From: Anaerobacillus alkalilacustris
Lineage (GTDB): Bacteria > Bacillota > Bacilli > Bacillales > Anaerobacillaceae
Length of the DNA stretch: 64,000 bases
Reading direction: 5' to 3'
Assembly (NCBI RefSeq): GCF_001866005.1
Contig: NZ_MLQR01000001.1
Location: 721,841-785,840, forward strand
The notes under the pieces are model-generated. The model was not told the DNA's origin and did no database searches. It worked only from the letters and a program-made list of their open reading frames with translations. Both the position numbers and the translations under genes were made by a program. Numbering within the stretch: the first letter of the stretch is position 1; the number at the start of each line of letters is the position of its first letter. Below, one piece after another: positions 38,500 through 48,908 of this stretch.

Positions 38500-38550
38500 A
38501 AATGACTCCTCTCCAACTTCACATAAACGTAATTTTAACATATCTAGCAT

Positions 38551-38583
38551 AAAAAAAATAGACAGGTGGTGTACCTGTCTATT
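38551..38583 (-). terminator. Intrinsic terminator after guaB
   Basis: Minus-strand stem AATAGACAGGT / ACCTGTCTATT, loop ACACC, then eight T. Confidence 0.93.
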
Positions 38584-38599
38584 GGAATTTTTTTTAATT

Positions 38600-40075
<1,476 letters not shown>

Positions 40076-40100
40076 CTAATTTCACTAAAATATTATTAGT

Positions 40101-40129
40101 AGCTTATCAATTGGATAAACTACTGTCAA
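40101..40129 (-). promoter_or_regulatory. Putative guaB promoter
   Basis: Minus strand TTGACA, 17-bp spacer, TAAGCT, about 45 bp before guaB. The -10 is weak. It overlaps the longer version of the yaaC frame, supporting the downstream yaaC start. Confidence 0.55.
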
Positions 40130-40179
40130 GAACAGATTATAGATCTCACTACTCTAACATTTCAAAAGAGGTTTTTTAT

Positions 40180-41139
40180 ATGAATATTTCTAGCCCTTGG
40201 AGTTACTTTCGTTCTTTTTATTCAGCTAATCATACGCAACAATACTTAAAAAATAGATACCAAAATTTCCCTGATTCGGATAAGCTAGCTTTTCAAAATT
40301 GTTACACCCTTATTTACTACATACAGCACGGGAAAAAATATTATGACCAATCCATTACTGCACCGTATGAATTACAACCGGTGTTACTGTTTTATGGCAT
40401 GATTCAATTAATGAAAGCTTTAATTTTAACGGTTGACCCAAACTACCCAGAAACGACACAAGTTCTTGCACATGGTGTGACAACTAGAAAAAGAAAAAAA
40501 AGCCAATATGAGTTTTTAATGGATGAGGTAAAGATCCAAAAAAACGGACTAATTTCTCATTTTTCTGACAAATTGTTTCATATGAAACAATTAGAAAGTG
40601 AAAAATTTAATATGGATGATCTCATGAAGCAAATATCAGAACTTCACCCGATTTTTAAAAATATAACAAAAGAAAAAATATCTATACCATTAACTAATGT
40701 TAAAGATAACGACAATACTGTTTCTATAAGCAGCGAAGTACTTGATATTCTTCATTTAACTGCAAATGGATTTAACCATTATTTAAACGAACATACTCCA
40801 TTAAAGGTAGTCAATTTACATGAAGAAAAAGACAAAATATATATAAAAACCAAAAACAAACTAAACGCAATTACCTGTTCACCTATTCAATTTAATTATT
40901 ATAATCAAAAATATTACCTACCTATAAAACGAAAACTAAATTGTAATATTCCAGAAGTTCTAGTTCATTATTTAATTTTATACAACTTAAGCATGATTTG
41001 CAGGTATGAAACCGAATGGTGGGGCGAGTTATTCCATACATACTCTTCTAATGACTTACCTTTTATCACTGAATTTTTAGATGTAACAAAAAATAAGGTT
41101 CCCTATTATCTCTCTTTAATGTTTCAAAGGCATAACTAA
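40180..41139 (+). CDS. yaaC: YaaC-family protein
   Basis: 319 residues, similar in size and position to B. subtilis YaaC (divergent from guaB, next to an rRNA operon). The N-terminal SPWSYFRSFYSANHTQQYL and LQPVLLFYGMIQLMKALIL fit the family. Function unknown; no signal peptide or clear membrane helix. I start at the ATG at 40180, with GAGG upstream, because the 40111 start would overlap the guaB promoter. Confidence 0.85.
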   Translation: MNISSPWSYFRSFYSANHTQQYLKNRYQNFPDSDKLAFQNCYTLIYYIQHGKKYYDQSITAPYELQPVLLFYGMIQLMKALILTVDPNYPETTQVLAHGVTTRKRKKSQYEFLMDEVKIQKNGLISHFSDKLFHMKQLESEKFNMDDLMKQISELHPIFKNITKEKISIPLTNVKDNDNTVSISSEVLDILHLTANGFNHYLNEHTPLKVVNLHEEKDKIYIKTKNKLNAITCSPIQFNYYNQKYYLPIKRKLNCNIPEVLVHYLILYNLSMICRYETEWWGELFHTYSSNDLPFITEFLDVTKNKVPYYLSLMFQRHN

Positions 41140-41372
41140 GAGCTTTATTTGTTTTACCATGGGGTTGCATTTCTTTTGCAATAACTCGCTTTACCACCAT
41201 GTTAGATAGCAGCTGAGGGATTCACTCAACTTGTTTAACCTAACGGAACAGGTTGCCCTTATTGTATTCTTTTGAGCATCTAGCTTAGGATTTTGTTATT
41301 TTTTTATCTTTGCTCAGCAATTTTGGGCACGTATCGCTCCTTTGCGTTACCTTGTTACTCTTTGCTCAACAG
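41140..41372. other. Gene-free gap after yaaC
   Basis: About 230 bases with no ORF or structure I recognise, followed by the duplicated 5S 3' flank. Confidence 0.45.
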
Positions 41373-41565
41373 CATGCAGCTTTGCATCAAGGAAACACAC
41401 TGCGAAGCGACACTCTTAGACGCAGAAAAGCTACTGACTTCGTTTACCTCATGAATATACTTCTTTGAATTTACTACGTGCTGCTTTGCATCGAGGAAGC
41501 TTACTTCAAAGCGATACTAACAGACGCAGATGCAGCACCACTTAACGCAAATACTCAATTTCCGA

Positions 41566-41601
41566 AAACAAAAAGAACACACTCCATTGGAATGTGTTCT
41601 T
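41566..41601 (-). terminator. rRNA terminator, locus 2
   Basis: Identical to the terminator of locus 1: stem AGAACACATTCC / GGAGTGTGTTCT then a T-rich tail. Confidence 0.9.
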
Positions 41602-41607
41602 TAACTT

Positions 41608-41723
41608 ACCTAGCAACGTCCTACTCTCACAAGGGGAAGCCCCTAACTACCATCGGCGCAAAAGAGCTTAACGATCGTGTTCGGCATGGGAACGAGTGTG
41701 ACCTCTTCGCTATCGCCACTAGA
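41608..41723 (-). rRNA. rrf: 5S rRNA, locus 2
   Basis: Identical over about 116 nt to the 5S at 7695-7810. It follows a 23S-5S spacer but no 23S is present. Adjacent to yaaC, the place of rrnO in B. subtilis. Confidence 0.92.
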
Positions 41724-41808
41724 TAATATATTTAGTTGAAAGAAATCATTCTTTCAAAACTAGATAACATACATTTAAGATTCTTGAGTGTGAATTCAAT
41801 TCTTATTT

Positions 41809-42139
41809 GTCCCAGTGTGGCCGATCACCCTCTCAGGTCGGCTACGCATCGTCGCCTTGGTAAGCCGTTACCTTACCAACTAGCTAATGCGACGCGGGCC
41901 CATCCTGTAGTGTTAGGTAAACCCAACTTTCACTTTAGAACCATGAGGCTCCAAAGATTATCCGGTATTAGCTTCGGTTTCCCGAAGTTATCCCAGTCTA
42001 CAGGGCAGGTTGCCCACGTGTTACTCACCCGTCCGCCGCTAACTCTCATAAAGCAAGCTTTAATTGAGTTCGCTCGACTTGCATGTATTAGGCACGCCGC
42101 CAGCGTTCGTCCTGAGCCAGGATCAAACTCTCCATAAAA
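41809..42139 (-). rRNA. rrs: 16S rRNA, 5' fragment only (about 331 nt), locus 2
   Basis: Same 331-nt 5' portion as locus 1 and ending at the same base (CACACTGGGAC). It is then joined to a slightly longer spacer (41724-41808) that includes AATTGAATTCACACTCAAG, a pre-23S type sequence. The shared end point with different joined sequence indicates an assembly break, not two natural deletions. Confidence 0.9.
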
Positions 42140-42189
42140 GTGTTTGATAAAGCTCAAAATAAAACATTGACGAGATAATGGTATCTCTT

Positions 42190-42321
42190 TTTTTGTCTAG
42201 CTTCAGACACCATCAACTCGAGACGCTTCAGTTCATCAAACGAAGTCAAAAAACACGACTTCTTTTTGTTGACCTTCCAGCGCTTGTCGTTGATAAGCGG
42301 GTGTCTTCCGCCTTTCATATT
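42190..42321 (-). repeat. Dispersed repeat H, inserted in the 16S leader of locus 2
   Basis: On the minus strand: AAAGGCGGAAGACACCCGC, GACAAGCGCTGGAAGGTC, GAACTGAAGCGTCTCGAG, TGATGGTGTCTGAAGCTAGACA. It interrupts the leader between CAGCCAAGCGAAT and AAAGAGATA, which are adjacent in loci 1 and 3. Same family as copies C and G and about 95% like copy I at 59116-59247. Confidence 0.75.
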
Positions 42322-42398
42322 CGCTTGGCTGTGTGTTCAGTTTTCAAAGAACCATCTTTTTTTAAAATTTACGTCGTTGTTTTTTAGCGACAAGAGTT

Positions 42399-42628
42399 AT
42401 TGTAACATAACATTCAATTCCGCGCAAGTTAATTTGAAAAACTTTTTTTCAAGACAACAACTTAACTTCTTCGCTTTTTAGCGACAAGGAATAACATATC
42501 ATACCATCACGTTCTACACAATACTTTTTTTGAACTTATTAATAGATAATCGCATCCAAAAAAGTTCTGCGTAACAACTTCAGAAGTAACAGTCTTATTA
42601 ATCTATCATAGAACTATTATAATAGCAA
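42399..42628 (-). promoter_or_regulatory. Three tandem sigma-A promoters of rRNA locus 2
   Basis: Minus strand, all 17-bp spacers: TTGCTA...TAGATT (42600-42628), TTGTGT...TATGTT (42493-42521), TTGCGC...TACAAT (42399-42427). The last two are followed, exactly 5 nt after the -10, by TTGTCGCTAAAAA. Confidence 0.8.
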
Positions 42629-43424
42629 GTAAAATTACACATAGCATATCACTAGCATTGCATTAATGTTATTTGAAAATTCTGTTTATTATTCAATCCT
42701 CTTTAGAGCCAAAAAAGTAAAACGTGAATAAAAGGTGGTTCTGTCCATTTGGTGATATTATACAATAGATCTTCAGTTTCTAAAATAAACTGAGAGATAA
42801 AGTAAATGTTTCTTCAGGTGTAAATCTTTCACTCCTAAACAGAGTAAGTTTTTCCATAACAGCAGGGGACCAAATAACTTGGCGCTCATACATTACATAA
42901 AGCCCTTTTTGGAAAGTGATCTTAATAGCTTTGTGGTAGTCATGCCCCGTCCATTTTCGTACTGCTCCATGCTTTCTTTTAACATACGCTTGAGCTCAGG
43001 GGTTTTTTTCAGCTTCAATTTTTATGGATTGTTCATCATCTTTTAAAGTCACTTCGAATAAGTGGCTGCCATCCTTTTGCTCTGTTAATTCTGGTTACGA
43101 TGAACTCCTCTTCCGTATCTAGCCACATCTTTGCGGTTAATCAATGCCCTCGTTTATTATTAAAAACGAATTAAGGCCCTCTTTAAAGTCGACTACTATA
43201 CTATTACCCACCTACTTGGTTCATTTGAAACAATTCTCAGTCAAACCTATTCCTAACATCAGAATAACATTTATATCCAATTATGAGTATACAGCTGAAC
43301 TTCAATCAGTGGAGGTTTTCCTTCATCCCCTACTGATTGTTAGTTATTCTATATCGGACCTTTAGGGGGAGTTAATCCCCAATGTCATCAGGCTAAGGAT
43401 ACAAATATTGGAATGTTACTTTGA
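42629..43424. other. Region of decayed sequence between rRNA loci 2 and 3
   Basis: No intact gene. The left half holds a broken reading frame on the minus strand (42780-43143). The rest has only short accidental ORFs. In Bacillus gyrA would be expected beyond this rRNA locus, but no trace of it is visible. Confidence 0.5.
42780..43143 (-). pseudogene. Frameshifted remnant of an unrecognised protein
   Basis: Minus-strand pieces read KMWLDTEEEFIVTRINRAKG, then after frame changes DDEQSIKIEAEKNP, VKRKHGAVRKWTGHDYHKAI and VMYERQVIWSPAVMEK, ending TFTLSLSLF and a stop at 42780. Coding character is clear from the composition, but at least two frameshifts break it. I do not recognise the family. 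Confidence 0.5.
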
Positions 43425-43579
43425 GGCCACTGAAAAAGTGAATGTTTTTGAAAAACGAATGATTATAGGGGGGCAAAAATGTCGCCCTAACCCTCAAACG
43501 AGCCTTAGAAGCGATTCTAGAGGCTCGTTTTTTGAATATTATTTTTCAGATAAAAAAATTTGGACTTTTTCAGCAGTCC
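43425..43579. mobile_element. Short insertion-sequence relic with terminal inverted repeats
   Basis: Left end GGCCACTGAAAAAGT and right end ACTTTTTCAGCAGTCC are imperfect inverted repeats 155 bp apart, of the type seen at ends of some Bacillus IS elements. Inside is a strong terminator-like hairpin with arms AAACGAGCC / GGCTCGTTT followed by TTTT. No transposase remains. It could be an internally deleted IS or a small non-autonomous element. Confidence 0.5.
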
Positions 43580-43623
43580 GTGTTACTTTCTGCTTCTTTT
43601 TTTGTAATGAGCTACTATCAAAG

Positions 43624-43926
43624 GTTAGGTAAACCCAACTTTCACTTTAGAACCATGAGGCTCCAAAGATTATCCGGTATTAGCTTCGGTTTCCCGAAGT
43701 TAGGTAAACCCAACTTTCACTTTAGAACCATGAGGCTCCAAAGATTATCCGGTATTAGCTTCGGTTTCCCGAAGTTATCCCAGTCTACAGGGCAGGTTGC
43801 CCACGTGTTACTCACCCGTCCGCCGCTAACTCTCATAAAGCAAGCTTTAATTGAGTTCGCTCGACTTGCATGTATTAGGCACGCCGCCAGCGTTCGTCCT
43901 GAGCCAGGATCAAACTCTCCATAAAA
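43624..43926 (-). rRNA. rrs: 16S rRNA, 5' fragment with a 75-bp internal tandem duplication, locus 3
   Basis: The 5' about 230 nt of 16S are present from TTTTATGGAGAG. The stretch 43624-43698 is then repeated at 43699-43773, each starting GTTAGGTAAACCC, with the microhomology GTTA at the joint. Beyond it the sequence is unrelated IS debris. No 5S or 23S is attached. A natural functional 16S could not carry this duplication here. Confidence 0.85.
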
Positions 43927-44056
43927 GTGTTTGATAAAGCTCAAAATTTAAATTCATTGACGAGATATTTACTATCTCTTTAATTCGCTTGGCTGTGTGT
44001 TCAGTTTTCAAAGAACCATCATTTGTTTTTCGCCGTTGTTTTTAGCGACAAGAATT

Positions 44057-44284
44057 ATTGTATCACAACATTTAATTCTGCGCAAGTTTTTTTAAAAAAC
44101 TTTTTTTCAAGACAACAACTTAACTTCTTCGCTTTTTAGCGACAAGGAATATCATATCATACCATCACGTTCTACACAATACTTTTATGAATTTTTATTA
44201 GATAATCCAATTCAAAAAAGTTCTGCGTAACACCTTTCGAAGTGACAGTCTTAATAATTTATCACAGAACTATTATAATAGCAA
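44057..44284 (-). promoter_or_regulatory. Three tandem sigma-A promoters of rRNA locus 3
   Basis: Minus strand, 17-bp spacers: TTGCTA...TAAATT (44256-44284), TTGTGT...TATGAT (44151-44179), TTGCGC...TACAAT (44057-44085). Highly similar to locus 2, again with TTGTCGCTAAAAA 5 nt after the -10 of the last two. Confidence 0.8.
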
Positions 44285-44314
44285 GTAAAAAAACCATAGC
44301 TTATTTTCTTTATA

Positions 44315-44716
44315 TTATATAATAGAAAGAAAAAAATTTATATCTGTTCCATTGTTGGAATCATGTCTAGCATGCGAAGAATCATCTAACTCGATACCAC
44401 ATACAGGTTGCATTGTTTCACTTGAGCATAGTAAAAAATCAACGTGTTTTCGACTTATTTTATTGAAATACTTACTTTGGTTACTTCTATCCTTGTCTGT
44501 AACAAAGAAAATATCTTTTAGTGAAACTTTAGGACAGATAATCAAATCTTTAGGAATGACTTGTCCTAAAACTTTATAAAAAGAAAGCTCAGAGGGAGAT
44601 AAGAAATCATCCCTCATTGCATACGGAAAAGCCACTTCTTTTAAATTTTTGTTTTCAAATTTAACACCAAATAATTTCAAAATAGCTCCTAGACAACCAG
44701 GATTATTAGCAGACAT
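44315..44716 (-). pseudogene. DUF2726-domain protein, C-terminally truncated
   Basis: 133 residues. FLSPSELSFYKVLGQVIP, CPKVSLKDIF, RKHVDFLLCSSETMQPVCGIELDDSSH is the start of a DUF2726 nuclease-like domain, which normally goes on for about 40 more residues. Here, after SSHARHDSN, the frame runs into unrelated sequence belonging to the rRNA upstream region. Start ATG at 44716 with GGGGAG upstream. Either cut by the event that brought rRNA locus 3 here or by a mis-join. Confidence 0.65.
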
Positions 44717-44736
44717 TAAAATCTCCCCTTAATTTT

Positions 44737-47154
44737 TTATTTGCTCTTCCTCTCAAAATGAACGTGTAGCCGGTACTCACAAATTTCCTTTGTCCACTTA
44801 TACAGTAGCTCTTCGTCTTCTTTAACAACATCAAAGTTAAATCCAAAACGGTTATTTTCAAATGTCACTAACCCTTTGGAACTTCCACTCCATTTTGTCA
44901 TTGGCATTTTGACAATTAACTTCCTGACTTTTTCTTCATCGTAATCCCAAAGCCGTTTCGTTTCTTTATCTGAGAAATCGATTTTTTTACGATATTCGGT
45001 TTCCGTTAAGTAGTGGTGAAAAAATGGGGCTGTTTCTTCAGGTGTAATTGGTTGATACCAATTACTTTCCCCTCTTGTTAACATGGCTAGTAATACGACC
45101 ATCTTGTAGCTCTTAGCCATCCCTGTTTTTTCTACTTCAATGAACCATGGTTCGGATCGTTTAAACACTTCTTTTTCTCGTTCACTTAGCTCGCCTGCCC
45201 AGTATAAAAAGCCAAGATAAGAATTGAATTCTTGTTTATATTGGACGCTTTCTGACTGACCTTTTAAATGAAGTTCTAAATAGCTAGGCCTTCTACCTAA
45301 CTCTTGTTTTAACGTAAAATAAGCGTCCTTTAATTTTTCTTTTCTAGGTTGAAGTTTCTTTGCCATTTCAGCTAATAAATTGATGACTTCTGTTTCTAAA
45401 TTCAATACACAGTTAGCTGGAACATTCGGTTGAAATTGTTTTGGTTTCTTTGGATCGTTGGACGTATCAAAAACACTTAGTTTTACATCGGCATGTCGAT
45501 AGTTTCCAATTAAATCGATGACCACGCAGTAGTCTTTATCTCGATGTAGTCGTAAGCCCCGCCCGATTTGTTGAGTAAACACGGTTAATGACTCTGTTGG
45601 TCGAACAAACAAAAGGGTGTCAACAGCTGGGATATCAACACCTTCGTTAAATAAATCCACGGTAAAGATCGCGTCAATTTCTCCACTATCTAGTAATTCA
45701 ATTGCTTTTTTACGGCTGACCTCCACCTGTCTTGAGTGCAAACTGATGGTCTTGTAGCCTTTTTGTTGAAAATAATCAGCAAGGAAATCCGCTTGTTTGA
45801 TCGATGAACAGAAAACGAGTGTCCGTGTTTGCTTGTGTTTTTCCCATGCTTGTAGTATATTTTCGGCCATTTCTTCTCTGAGCTGCACTTGCAGCAATTC
45901 TTCTTCGGCATAGCGATTGCCTAACCAGGTGATTTGACGGTAATCCGTATCATCATAGATGCCGTAGTAATGAAATGGTGCGAGCCATTGTCGTTGAATC
46001 GCTTCAAGAAAATCTAAGCGAAACGCAACGTTCCCATCACACAACGCATAAACGTCTTTATTATCATCTCGGTCAGGAGTTGCTGTAATGCCAAGTAAAA
46101 ACTGAGGATGAAAATAGTCCAACACTCGACTGTAGGAGTTTGCAGCTGCATGATGAAATTCATCGACGATAATTAGATCAAACTCATCTGAAGAAAACAC
46201 CTCCAAATGCTGCTTCATACTTAATGTAAAAATAGATGCAAAAACGACATCTGCTTGTCCCTCTTTTTGTTTTCCATTATAAATCCCGTACGTTTTCTCT
46301 TTCATCACATCTTCAAACGAACGTTTCGCCTGATGTAAAATTTCTTCTCGATGAGCAATAAAAAGAATTCGTTGAAAGCTCTTAGCAAAAAAAGCTGCTA
46401 AATACGTCTTTCCTAATCCGGTTGCCATGACAACGAGCGCACTTTTATAGCCTTCTTCTATCGTTGTTTCGAGTTCCTCTAAGGCAGGAATTTGCGCAAA
46501 GCGTGGTTTGATTTCCTCTCCATATGGATTCGCCACTTCTTTGATGACCTCATTTGACCGCTCTTCATCTTTTTTAGAAGGAAGCATCAGTTCGATTTCT
46601 TCTTGTTTTGTCCACGTACGAATAAGACTCGGATTTTTTTGATGAAATTGTTCGTACTGATCCTCGTACGATTTGATTGTCTCTTTATTAACTTCGATTG
46701 TTTGCTCGTGATACATCACCTTTGTAAATTGATCGAGAGCATCATCGTATACTTGTGGACTCTCTGAGAGCGAAACGTTCCACTCTACTCCTGTAGTCAA
46801 AGCAGACCGGGATAAGTTTGAGGAACCTACAATTAATTGTCCATCATTATCGAATTGAAAAAGATAAGCCTTCGGATGAAACGATGTACCATTACTTTTC
46901 CAGAGTCGCACTTCAATTTTTTCATGAATAGTAGTGAGTGTTTTTAATGCTTCTGGTTGAGTAATAAATAAATAGTCACCCGTACAAATCTTAATATCAG
47001 CTCCTCTTTCAGCTGCTTTTCGTAAGGGTTCCCGAAGCAACTCACAGCCTGATTTCATGACAAAGGATGTTAATATACAAATACTAGAGGCTTGTTCCAT
47101 TCCACGAATAAGATGTTTAACTAGGCTTTCAGTGATTAACTCTGCCTTAGTCAT
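44737..47154 (-). CDS. DEAD/DEAH-box helicase with N-terminal phospholipase D-like domain
   Basis: 805 residues. Residues 1-155 form a PLD-like domain with a HxK motif (SFHPKAYLF) and GSSNLSRSAL, a nuclease-type active site. Then comes a superfamily 2 helicase: motif I ATGLGKT near 243, DEFHH (motif II) near 322, TATPDR (III), and motif VI QQIGRGLRLHRD near 528. The C-terminal about 230 residues are of unknown fold. It overlaps the MazG-like gene by 8 bp. Such PLD-helicases are found in accessory and defence settings; the role here is inferred. Confidence 0.85.
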   Translation of the reverse strand: MTKAELITESLVKHLIRGMEQASSICILTSFVMKSGCELLREPLRKAAERGADIKICTGDYLFITQPEALKTLTTIHEKIEVRLWKSNGTSFHPKAYLFQFDNDGQLIVGSSNLSRSALTTGVEWNVSLSESPQVYDDALDQFTKVMYHEQTIEVNKETIKSYEDQYEQFHQKNPSLIRTWTKQEEIELMLPSKKDEERSNEVIKEVANPYGEEIKPRFAQIPALEELETTIEEGYKSALVVMATGLGKTYLAAFFAKSFQRILFIAHREEILHQAKRSFEDVMKEKTYGIYNGKQKEGQADVVFASIFTLSMKQHLEVFSSDEFDLIIVDEFHHAAANSYSRVLDYFHPQFLLGITATPDRDDNKDVYALCDGNVAFRLDFLEAIQRQWLAPFHYYGIYDDTDYRQITWLGNRYAEEELLQVQLREEMAENILQAWEKHKQTRTLVFCSSIKQADFLADYFQQKGYKTISLHSRQVEVSRKKAIELLDSGEIDAIFTVDLFNEGVDIPAVDTLLFVRPTESLTVFTQQIGRGLRLHRDKDYCVVIDLIGNYRHADVKLSVFDTSNDPKKPKQFQPNVPANCVLNLETEVINLLAEMAKKLQPRKEKLKDAYFTLKQELGRRPSYLELHLKGQSESVQYKQEFNSYLGFLYWAGELSEREKEVFKRSEPWFIEVEKTGMAKSYKMVVLLAMLTRGESNWYQPITPEETAPFFHHYLTETEYRKKIDFSDKETKRLWDYDEEKVRKLIVKMPMTKWSGSSKGLVTFENNRFGFNFDVVKEDEELLYKWTKEICEYRLHVHFERKSK

Positions 47155-47473
47155 CCTCTACCTCAATTAAAAAGATTTTTTCTTGAAACCCACCCCGTTT
47201 TTCGGCTTTTCTCTCGCGAATTTTTTCTACTTCATCGATCGACGAACCGTGATAATCAGCTAATGCATGGATAATTTCAAGTACATCTGCTAGTTCTTCT
47301 AAAGCATCTTCATTGTTCGTAGTATTCACATACTCCTCAAGCTCTTCAAAACTTTTTTTCTTCAATTCTGTTATGTATTGTTCTTCATTTAAAATAGAAG
47401 TTGTAAACTTTCTCCCTGCATTTCCAATGATTTCAGGAATCCTATCTCGTACTAATTTTTTGTATGTAGGCAT
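47147..47473 (-). CDS. MazG-like/phosphoribosyl-ATP pyrophosphohydrolase-like protein
   Basis: 108 residues starting YKKLVRDRIPEII, a hallmark of a small all-alpha NTP pyrophosphatase family. EELEEYVNTTNNEDALEELADVLEII carries the metal-binding ExxE..ExxD pattern. Probably hydrolyses a nucleotide or modified nucleotide. Its stop overlaps the start of the PLD-helicase, so the two are co-translated and may act together. Confidence 0.82.
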   Translation of the reverse strand: MPTYKKLVRDRIPEIIGNAGRKFTTSILNEEQYITELKKKSFEELEEYVNTTNNEDALEELADVLEIIHALADYHGSSIDEVEKIRERKAEKRGGFQEKIFLIEVEDD

Positions 47474-47489
47474 TTTCTCTTCTCCTCTT

Positions 47490-47856
47490 TAATACATTCT
47501 CTTTTCTGGAATGACTCCACGAACGCCACCACGAGGATTTTCCATATCCCCTTCGTAGCGCGGAATTAAATGAACATGGACATGGAAGATCGTTTGTCCG
47601 CCGTTTCCCCGCAATTAATACCGATGTTGTAGCCATCAGGGTGATATTTCTCTTCTAAAAGGGCTTTCCCATCCTCTAAAAGCTGATTGATTGCTGCTCT
47701 TTCTTCTATTGTTGTATCAAAGAAATCACTAATGTGGCGTTTAGGGATGATCAGCATATGGCCTTTGTTGACTGGGAATATGTCAAAAATCACAAAGGCT
47801 AGATCATTTTCTAATACAATATTTTCTGGTTGGCAAAACGGGCACGGTTTCGTCAT
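47490..47856 (-). pseudogene. HIT-family hydrolase with a single-base frameshift
   Basis: From the ATG at 47854-47856 (MTKPCPFCQPENIV) the frame follows HIT proteins through GHMLIIPKRHISDFFD to IGINCGETA. It then shifts just before the catalytic site. In the next frame the sequence continues FHVHVHLIPRYEGDMENP and ends PEKRMY. One G missing from a G-run near 47600-47605 explains the break. Either a sequencing error or a recent mutation, as the rest is intact. It precedes the MazG-like gene. Confidence 0.85.
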
Positions 47857-48083
47857 TACATAACTCCTTAGGTAAAAATATATATCATTCTCTCTTTTGG
47901 AATTATATAACAAAAATCAAGATAGAAAAAGGAACTAGAGCGAATCTAAGTGGGAAGAAATTAAACATCTAATCATATGCATCTGTTATGTTTGGTTAGT
48001 TTTTGGGGAACTAGAATAGCTATAGAATAAGAATTAACTGCTACCTATATACTAATACTATAATTTTTTTGGTGGTGATTCTT

Positions 48084-48908
48084 TTGGTAAAGTATTTGAT
48101 CAAACCCAATGCGAATTTAGAACAAGAGATCAATTTAAATAGAACTAATTTTCGTAAAACAAATACTCTTAACCCTGCTCTTATTGAAAAAGGAAGTATG
48201 GTTTTATTTTACATTTCGGGTACCAAATCAATACAAGCGCATGCAACATTAAAGGAAACTCCAAAAGAAAGACCCGAATTACAAACTAACCCCAATTTTT
48301 CAGATTTTATCTGGTTCGCTGAATTAGAAGACTTAACGATATATAAAACTCCTATTAATTTATCGGATATTAGTATTAGAGAAAAGTTAGATTGGTTTAA
48401 TGAAGTCAATACGAATGGAGAGAAAAGAAAACTAACATCCTGGGGAAATTTTGTGATTACTACTAGAGAGATATCACTACATGATTTTTTATTACTTTCA
48501 AGGGATATTGATTTAAAAGAATGGATTAATGATGGAAAAATTTCGTTAAGTAATCCAAGGTCAGATTTTATGGAAGAAGAGACTTTTCCAGAAGGTAAAA
48601 CAGTTTACCGTCTACATAAAACTAAAGAACGAAATGCACGTTTAATTGACAAAAGAAAAAAGCAAGCAATCGAAAGAGATGGCTCGCTCAAATGTGAAGC
48701 GTGCGGCTTTGATTTTGAAGAAACTTACGGTAGTGTGGGAAAAAACTATCTCGAAGGACATCACATCATTCCTCTATCTGAAACTAAAGAACCATACGAG
48801 GCAAAAATTGAAGACATCGTATTAGTATGTTCAAATTGCCATCGAATGCTCCATCGTAAAAGACCATGGTTGACAGTTGATCAACTTCACAATTTATTGA
48901 AAAAATAA
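48084..48908 (+). CDS. HNH endonuclease with an N-terminal EVE/PUA-like domain (possible modified-DNA restriction enzyme)
   Basis: 274 residues. The C-terminal half is a zinc HNH nuclease: CEACGFDFEETYG, GHHIIPLSE (catalytic His pair), and CSNCHRMLHR. The N-terminal about 110 residues (GSMVLFYISGTKSIQAHA ... FIWFAELEDLTIYKTPI) resemble an EVE/PUA-type base-reading domain; this is my judgement from pattern. EVE-HNH fusions cut DNA with modified cytosines. TTG start at 48084 with GGTGGTGA upstream. Confidence 0.75.
   Translation: MVKYLIKPNANLEQEINLNRTNFRKTNTLNPALIEKGSMVLFYISGTKSIQAHATLKETPKERPELQTNPNFSDFIWFAELEDLTIYKTPINLSDISIREKLDWFNEVNTNGEKRKLTSWGNFVITTREISLHDFLLLSRDIDLKEWINDGKISLSNPRSDFMEEETFPEGKTVYRLHKTKERNARLIDKRKKQAIERDGSLKCEACGFDFEETYGSVGKNYLEGHHIIPLSETKEPYEAKIEDIVLVCSNCHRMLHRKRPWLTVDQLHNLLKK

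Larger units (their letters stand above)
41373..41769 (-). repeat. Duplicated rRNA 3' flank, copy 2 (pairs with 7460-7856)
   Basis: Nearly identical over about 397 bp to 7460-7856, with only a few substitutions, including the two tandem flank units, the terminator, the 5S gene and the 23S-5S spacer. Confidence 0.88.

Noticed and set aside
43144..43632. Small plus-strand ORFs between rRNA loci 2 and 3
   Set aside because: No ribosome-binding sites, low-complexity translations and overlap with the IS-like relic.
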